Below are positions 58,020 to 64,000 of a stretch of DNA of 64,000 nt, piece by piece (the first letter of the stretch is position 1; each line of letters starts with the position of its first letter). This DNA comes from Cristatella mucedo (taxonomy: Eukaryota > Bryozoa > Phylactolaemata > Cristatellidae). The notes under the pieces are model-generated. The model had not been told where the DNA came from. It made no database searches and worked only from the letters and a program-made list of their open reading frames with translations. Where the stretch lies: the NCBI GenBank assembly GCA_009760855.2, contig WPIO01000010.1, positions 6,452,001 to 6,516,000 of the forward strand, in the 5' to 3' direction. The translations under genes were made by a program, and so were the position numbers.

Positions 58020-59240
58020 TTGCGAATATAAATTTGCTAGTAACATTGCAGAGTCAGACTTATAATCACAAGTATTTTTGCCAAACGTTGGCCATTCTAC
58101 TTTCTTGATAGATTCTTTTAGTTCCTTAGAATAATCGACACCTGATTCTTCAGCTAGTTTGTCTTGTGATTTCAAATAATCTTATAGGTTATTTACTTCA
58201 GACATATTTCCTTTTCTGACAAGCCAATGTTTACTCCTGGATTAAAGAATTTTTAGTTGAGCTCTTAGATCAGCAATTCCATTCTTTAACCTAGAATTTA
58301 GTAAAGTCAATGCGCTAAGTCATTTAGAGTGTGTTCCCATAGTAGTCGCAGGAGCTGTATACAGAGGAATCTCAGTTTCTTTAAACTTGCAACAGTAACT
58401 GCATTACAATCAGCCGTTCCAGTAGCACTAACTATGCTCGCAATGCTAGCTATCATAGCAGGGATTGCGGTCAGTAGTACACCACTTCTAACTTCTAGAA
58501 AGTTTTTAGTCCATGCGTTTGGATATGAGTGCGAAGCATTCAGATTTACTTCGTATCGAATATTTATCGCAGAAACTTATTTGGATTCTGATCCCAGTCT
58601 GAATTAGACTCTTCAGCTTCTAAAAGTATTTCATGTATGCACCGATCAACTTCTAAAGACGAAATAGTCTTTTCAAGGCCTCATAGCTTTCGGTAAAGCC
58701 TCACACTAAAAGTTTCCCTTTTTTCTGAAGCGATGTCGTCAACTATTTCTTTATTGAATCATCCGAATTCTACGAGCCCTGAAACACCGGCTAAAAAACC
58801 TTCGAAAACCTTGGTAAAAGAACCAATTACTTTCATTTAGCTAAGAACTTTAATAACTATATTTACAATGTTATCTGAAGCAGTAGAACTAAGTTTAGCC
58901 TCGACCTGTTGAAGAACTTATATAACTATTTTTTATATTAATTCGGTGCCTGTAGTTACACCTGATACAATTTTATTTGTACTATCAATTTCCTATTTTA
59001 GTCCTTCTACAACAGATCCTCTAGTTTGTAGGTTTTTAGATAACTGAATTGTATTTCCTGTGCTTGAATATAACGCTTTTTTAATTCAATGTATTGAGGC
59101 TTTCATGAGCTTTATTGGTATTCACTACCCCATGTCTTTGAATTTTATTTTAATTCTTTTACTTGGCATGACCTTTGCGTACTGATATTTACTCAGATTT
59201 AGTTTTTCCTTTATATATGGACATGGATTAAATCTCGAAG
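58020..59240 (-). pseudogene. Unidentified decayed genes, minus strand
   Basis: On the minus strand long protein-like stretches with few stops can be read. Examples are a hydrophobic stretch around IGSFTKVFEGFLAGVSGLVE (near 58790-58850), a stretch with AMIASIASIVSATG (near 58430-58475) and a Lys/Glu-rich one, SQDKLAEESGVDYSKELKES (near 58110-58175). The pattern suggests one or more structural-type proteins with hydrophobic and helical segments. The plus-strand frame at 58329-58607 is its shadow. No family assigned. Confidence 0.45.
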
Positions 59241-59480
59241 ATAAACGGGTAACTATAATCTGGCCCTGATTGCAATGGTAACCAAATTACATGCTTAGGT
59301 TATCCAGTTAACGATACTGATGCAATAAATTTAGGTTATGATGTATAATCAGACTTTGGAAAGAATAAATTTAATAGTATCTCAAGATAAATTGCTTTTT
59401 GCTATGCTTGCTCTTGTTAATTAACAAAGAAAGTTGCTCTTATATAGCGGCTAACAGTAGAAAGACAATTATCAGGAGGT
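59240..59480 (+). pseudogene. Fibre-like motif remnant
   Basis: The plus strand reads GNQITCLGYPVNDTDAINLG (about 59270-59335). This strongly resembles the repeated 'itgL..P.n..DAvnk.YV' unit of phage and large-virus tail or capsid fibres. Only one unit is readable. Confidence 0.4.
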
Positions 59481-61140
59481 GAAACATTAAATGCCAATAC
59501 AGAACTAACAGAGAGTACATTTTTCAGAGTATGAGCAACAGTATTCAATAAACAGGTAAGTGTGTGTGTTCATATTGAGCTAAGATAAAATACTAAAAAG
59601 AAGTACTTGGATATGCATGGGACATCAGGTCTTTCAGAAATTATACTTGCATACCTTGGAAACACTGTTGATAATTTGTAATAGGTTAGTACAACTTTTC
59701 TGATATACATTATATTAGGAAAGATTCTAATTTGTTATATGAAATCATTTTTCTGCTAACTCAAAAACTATTTTGGTATTTTAGGTTCAGTAAATTGGAC
59801 TGAAATAGCTACTATAGAATATCTTGATAACAAATTTGGAACATATACATGTATTATTAATAATGGCAACCTAAATGAAAAGCGTCTGATAATTAATAGC
59901 TCATCTATACATTTTTATAAAGCAAAATAAATCTTTGCTTACTCTCTACGAAAGAATACATTAATCAATTGGAGGCAACATAATCAATCTATAGTTAAGA
60001 CTGTCAAACCTGGCACTCCAGGAGAAAAAAGCTAGGTCAGAATAGAAGCGATTCTTGACCTACATTGACAGATGTATAATTAGAATAACTAATTTACTCA
60101 AAATATAGCATTGAAAATTGCATACATCTGTAAAGCTATGGCGACCAATGTCTATGCTGCTAACAATGAAATTCGTTACAGAGTTAAAAAGGGAAAAAAA
60201 TTGTATTAGCTTGTTTTGAAAAGACAGATAAAACTAATGTGTAGAATTCAAAAGCAATTTTATCTGTTTGAATTTATGTATCTGATAATAATACGTATTA
60301 GTTAAAAACTTCTGTCTTGAATCTCATTTTCTCGGATATTCTCCTTTAAATTTACTACCTATTTAATATTCTGGGATTGATAATAATATGCTAATATTTA
60401 CTAATTATTTAGCCCACCCAATTTTTTCCTTACTATTGAAACTCCGTAAAAAATTATAAAATCTAACTTTACTTATCATTCTTTGGTTCATATACAAGAT
60501 TTTTTAAATCCGAGTCCTAATGATTGCATGGAAATTCTTTTGATGACAGCAGTTTTATTCTCCAATTCAAATTGCGTTGTTTTTAAATACGCACTTTTCT
60601 GTTTATTTCCTGTAGATATTCTTTTGGTTTGTTGAATACAGTGAATGAACCAGAGTCTAAAGTCTTTTTAAATCGTTTGGTTGTTCCACTTGCTTAGATT
60701 ATAGTTCTGACTTAAGATTGTTTATATTATCTCTTTCTATGTCTCTGAGAACATCTGAAAAGACCAAAACCTGACAAATTCTTGTAACTTTGCAAGACAT
60801 TTCAGGATCTAAATGATGGAAACTTATAGTTTTTTATTATAGTAAGAGCCATACATATTCTAATAAAGATGCTTTAATGGCTCTAATGGTCCCCATAGAA
60901 AACGTGCAGATCTTAAAGTTAGATAATTGTTGGCATTGAACTTCTGTGAGTCCATTATTGCAACTTTCTTCTTTTGGAATGATTTCTGTAACAGTGTTTT
61001 AAATGTTTTATTGGGCTACCGATTCGGATAGAACTAAAGACTAAGTGGTAGTAGGGGTAGACCTCGTAGAACTTGCAACCGTAGAAAGTGCAACATTTTG
61101 TCTGGCACTAGTTTCATGAGAGACATCAGGAATAAAAGAT
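59480..61140. other. Decayed sequence, genes not assigned
   Basis: Protein-like fragments occur on the plus strand (about 59770-59930 and 60120-60300) and on the minus strand (about 60580-60850) with many stops. None matches a family I can name. Confidence 0.3.
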
Positions 61141-61149
61141 CAACAAACA

Positions 61150-61560
61150 TCTTTAAAAATACCTGAGATGTCTGGTTTCATTTCAGATATGCCAGAGATA
61201 ACTGTGGAAATGGTGGAAATTGGCTTGCAAGGCATGTTGCGTATTCCGAAACTTCCGAAGGAGTATCAAGAAGTTTATCAACTTTTGTTCTTACAGCAGC
61301 TTCGAGATCAGTAGTAGCTTTCTTCACACCTGCTATTAGTTTATGGGTTTCTGCGTCACATTCATCTAAATAAAAGAATTTATTGAATTGTCGGTCACAT
61401 TGGAAATATCAGCTTCAATTGCTTGGCGTTGTAAGCAGTCATTTTAAATTTAATAAGGTAATGTACATGATACTTTAGTAGAGTTGCTGACGTTGCAAGA
61501 GTGGTACTAGTGATGTATTGAGTTTGGGTCAAAGGTGTTGCAGTTTCAGACATTCTCCTA
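61150..61560 (-). pseudogene. Unidentified decayed ORF with helical region
   Basis: A start at 61554 gives MSETATPLTQTQYITSTTLA, then about 50 residues before frame loss. A second frame continues with a charged helical stretch (KKATTDLEAAVRTKVDKLLD, about 61270-61330). The order is consistent with one protein broken by indels. It is not recognised. Confidence 0.45.
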
Positions 61561-61661
61561 TACTTACACAAAAAACTAAAACAATAAAGAATTAAGGCTA
61601 AACTACAAAAACATAAAAAAATCACATTTAATTAGCAATCTGTACAACAGGTATTTTCTTT

Positions 61662-61905
61662 TGAGATTTTTTATTTTTTGTCGCTTTCGATAAACATTGA
61701 AATTATCGTACCATGACTTTTAATGTGTTTTTCACAAGTTTCAAAGATTTCGTTGAGACTGGTAATGTAAGAGCTATCTAGATCAGGAATAAGTTTATCA
61801 AGTGAATGTTTGACGATCCTTGGATCTAATCATTTGAGTTTATGTTGACACAATTTTTAGAGCAATTCCTCTCCATCGGTCAAAAATGAAAATTCTTGAG
61901 ACATC
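61662..61905 (-). pseudogene. Unidentified decayed ORF
   Basis: A start at about 61905 gives MSQEFSFLTDGEELL, a stop, then readable helical sequence including KHSLDKLIPDLDSSYITSLN. Two or three stops occur in about 80 codons. It lies just upstream of the 61.5-kb frame on the same strand. Confidence 0.45.
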
Positions 61906-61959
61906 TATACCTATAAAATAGAATTAATTTGTATAATAATTTTAGATATTCAAATTCAC

Positions 61960-62110
61960 CGTCAGTATTTGGAATATATTTTTTCTGATTCTAAGCTAAA
62001 CAATGTTTCTGAGTCATATTCCATATCAGATTCATAGTCAGTTTCTAATTTGAGATCAAAGCTAAAATCATTGTCCGGATCTGATTCGGTGTAGTTGCTA
62101 AGAATGTCTA
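61960..62110 (-). pseudogene. Acidic decayed ORF fragment
   Basis: About 45 codons without a stop, dominated by Asp, Glu and Ser (YTESDPDNDFSFDLKLETDY). It ends near 61965. The function is unknown. Confidence 0.4.
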
Positions 62111-62449
62111 ACAAATTCTATACTATGGAATATAATTTTCTAAAATTAATTTGTTATACTTTACAAGTTTTACAATGACCTGGATATCTACTCTGATTAT
62201 TTGCTTGTTATATTATGTAACTGCCATGAGCTTAACTATGAATACCACCGTATAACCAGCAGGGTTTATAATCAAATGCTGACAAAGATTTCATAATTTG
62301 AATAATAGTATAGGCCTGATGATTTCAAGCTTGAGAACTTGATTTAGAATAATATTTATCAATTCTAGTTCGCAAACAGTCTGTATAATCACTATGCGTT
62401 AAGAGCTGTTTAACCACTAGTTGTTGTTACCTTAGCTTTCTATGCAGAA

Positions 62450-64000
62450 GATTTAACTTGGATCCCTTCATTAGTTGCGACTGCTTTTTGCATGGAGTAA
62501 AGTTTTTTCTTAAGAAAATGCAATTATCTAGTACAACAGAATTCTCTAGCGTATTTTCTTCTTTGTCTTTAATGCAATCTTGTTTTATTTGGATCCATAA
62601 TAAATCGTTCTGCTACTCATCCTTGACGTTGCCTAAAATTCTTTTATTTTCCTTCATAATTTTCTCAAAAAACTTCCATCTTCCATATGGCTTGATTCTT
62701 ATGGCAACCTGATAAATCAAAATAACATCAGATGTTTGCAAAGTCTTAGTTCAAATTTTCAGTGTCTATCTTCATCGCTGGACAATCAGTGTCAGTATAA
62801 ACAAGTGTTAGTCGGTCTCCATCATAACACCTCATTGTATTATAATAGAAATCATGCATTATCGACTCTGAAATGTAAAGTATACCTAAGCCGAGATAAA
62901 CTGACTCATTAAAACTTATTTTTACTTCTTTTGCTTCAATTTTAATTAAGTCTGGATTAAATATCCTTAATCCTTAATCCTTGCACTTATGACTATTTTA
63001 CTTTCAATACAGCGTCTCAATCAACTTTAAAGTCAAATAATTTTATGTCAACTCTTTCCCGACACACTCTATTGTTTTACCAAAGAAAGCATCATTCTTT
63101 AACTAATAATATTATTTTTTCAAAGTCATCTTTAGCTGCTTTCATTTTCCTAATATTTTTAGGTAAACTACCACTCAACCAAGGTCTTTGAGAAAAACTC
63201 ATGACTCAATTTACCATAATAAGTCCATAACCTCTTGCCAACGCGACTGTAGTGAATGAAATGCCTTCATTAAGCTGTAAGTCTACGGTTAGTTTTTTAA
63301 CCTTACTTTAGTAATCTTGTGGTTCTTTGCCTTCTTAATTTACTAAAGCATCTTTTTGATATTTAAGATACTCTTCTGCACTCACTTTTCTTCCAATTGG
63401 AAGAAGTGGATAATCAGAATAAATTTAATCCAAGGTTTCTGGGCATATTGTATACACTTCAAGAGCAAGCTCAATCACACAGTTACCTTTTAACGTAAGT
63501 ATTTTTTTTCGTCATAGCTTCAACTTGTTTTAGATGTTAGAAGTAAAAATTGCCTGTTGGTAAAGGTTAAGGCGTAGCATCTGAATAAAGTGCTTTTACA
63601 ATATTGTAATGTAAATAACTCTATACTTTATTATACTATTATGATATTTATTAGTATTTATTATATTATTTGTATTATTTATTATTATTATATTTATTAT
63701 ACTCTCATTAAAATTAGAAGCCATATCATATTATTCTTAAAATTTTGACATGATGCTTGAGTAATTCCTCCACGTTTAGCACTTTCAAAGATTCCACAAT
63801 GTTCAAAACTTGCTGATAACTGCAACCTTATTTAGAAAACCTCATTTCTGCACACGAAGGTAAACCGGGTACAGTTAGGAAATTAGTTGAATCCAAATCC
63901 TCAATTTGCTTTGACAAATTTATGAAACGTTAATATACGTCAGCTAACTATAAAAAATTCATAGTAAGATAGATATCACAATATTTCCTCAAAGCATCTT
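62450..64000 (-). pseudogene. Protein-primed DNA polymerase B (Polinton type), decayed, partial
   Basis: Reading leftward from the window end, collinear family-B blocks appear in broken frames: LADVY-type exonuclease block and VPGLPS (about 63830-63980), RGGIT (about 63765-63780), SDYPLLPIG (about 63390-63420), FSQRPWL with KDDFEK (63115-63200), FFGKTIE (about 63070-63095), active-site YTDTDC (62781-62800; usually DTDS) and KRILGNVKDE (about 62620-62650). The order and spacing match Polinton/adintovirus pPolB, which copies linear element DNA. The N-terminus lies beyond the window. An ATT repeat interrupts it at 63.6 kb. Confidence 0.88.
63600..63715. repeat. ATT-rich simple repeat within polB
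   Basis: Irregular TTA/ATT repeats lie between the RGGI block and the next polymerase block. Confidence 0.9.

Larger units (their letters stand above)
53000..64000. mobile_element. Polinton/Maverick (adintovirus-like) relic
   Basis: Two hallmark genes are recognisable: an adenain-type cysteine protease (about 55.0-55.37 kb, plus) and protein-primed DNA polymerase B (62.45 kb to the window end, minus). The block is AT-rich compared with the rest of the window and holds several other decayed frames on both strands. Capsid, packaging ATPase, integrase and terminal inverted repeats were not found; some may lie beyond 64 kb. All frames are broken. The left boundary is uncertain. A family-1 LINE and a SINE B were inserted later. 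Confidence 0.75.

Noticed and set aside
60580-60850. Possible P-element-like transposase remnant (minus strand)
   Set aside because: The resemblance depended on choosing frames freely across many stops; no diagnostic motif survives.

Overview
This is nuclear DNA of an animal, most likely an invertebrate. The evidence is one two-exon gene with consensus splice sites, many decayed non-LTR retrotransposons, tRNA-derived SINEs, a Ty3/gypsy retrotransposon, a Tc1/mariner relic and a Polinton/Maverick-type relic. The gene belongs to the CD225/dispanin family. No operons, ribosome binding sites or CRISPR arrays were seen. The species cannot be fixed from the sequence. Base composition is mixed up to about 53 kb and clearly AT-rich from about 53 to 64 kb.

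Layout. 0.6-2.0 kb: inverted copy of a composite repeat (here called R) between a LINE tail and a SINE tail. 2.0-6.6 kb: Ty3/gypsy retrotransposon on the minus strand with one LTR, PBS, gag, protease, RT and RNase H, cut off before integrase. 6.6-7.7 kb: tandem repeats and a partial R copy. 8-15 kb: SINEs, a GA/CT microsatellite, a dispersed repeat (here called S) and LINE tails. 15.9-19.4 kb: nearly complete LINE of family 1, minus strand. 20.8-24.8 kb: LINE pieces around a dead Tc1/mariner transposase. 25.5-30.9 kb: the host gene, with a 4.6 kb intron holding a second long R composite. 31-39 kb: mostly unassigned DNA, a TA microsatellite, a palindrome and a 400-bp tandem duplication. 39.1-42.8 kb: second nearly complete family-1 LINE, plus strand, carrying a nested family-2 insertion. 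43-52 kb: decayed LINEs, a second S copy and SINEs. 53-64 kb: AT-rich remains of a Polinton/adintovirus-like element, with an adenain-type protease on the plus strand and protein-primed DNA polymerase B on the minus strand running off the window, later hit by a LINE and a SINE.

How the parts relate. The only gene that looks intact encodes a predicted two-helix membrane protein. Its N-terminus overlaps a PPxY motif with a YxxPhi sorting motif, as in IFITM3, and its C-terminal tail is about 40% tyrosine. The rest is mobile DNA in several age layers. SINE family B and LINE family 2 end in the same stem-loop followed by an ATT-rich tail, which suggests the SINE uses the LINE's reverse transcriptase. 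The two long family-1 LINEs share two inactivating lesions. All LINE, Ty3, Tc1 and Polinton reading frames seen here are broken. Repeat similarities were judged by eye; no percent identities were computed.
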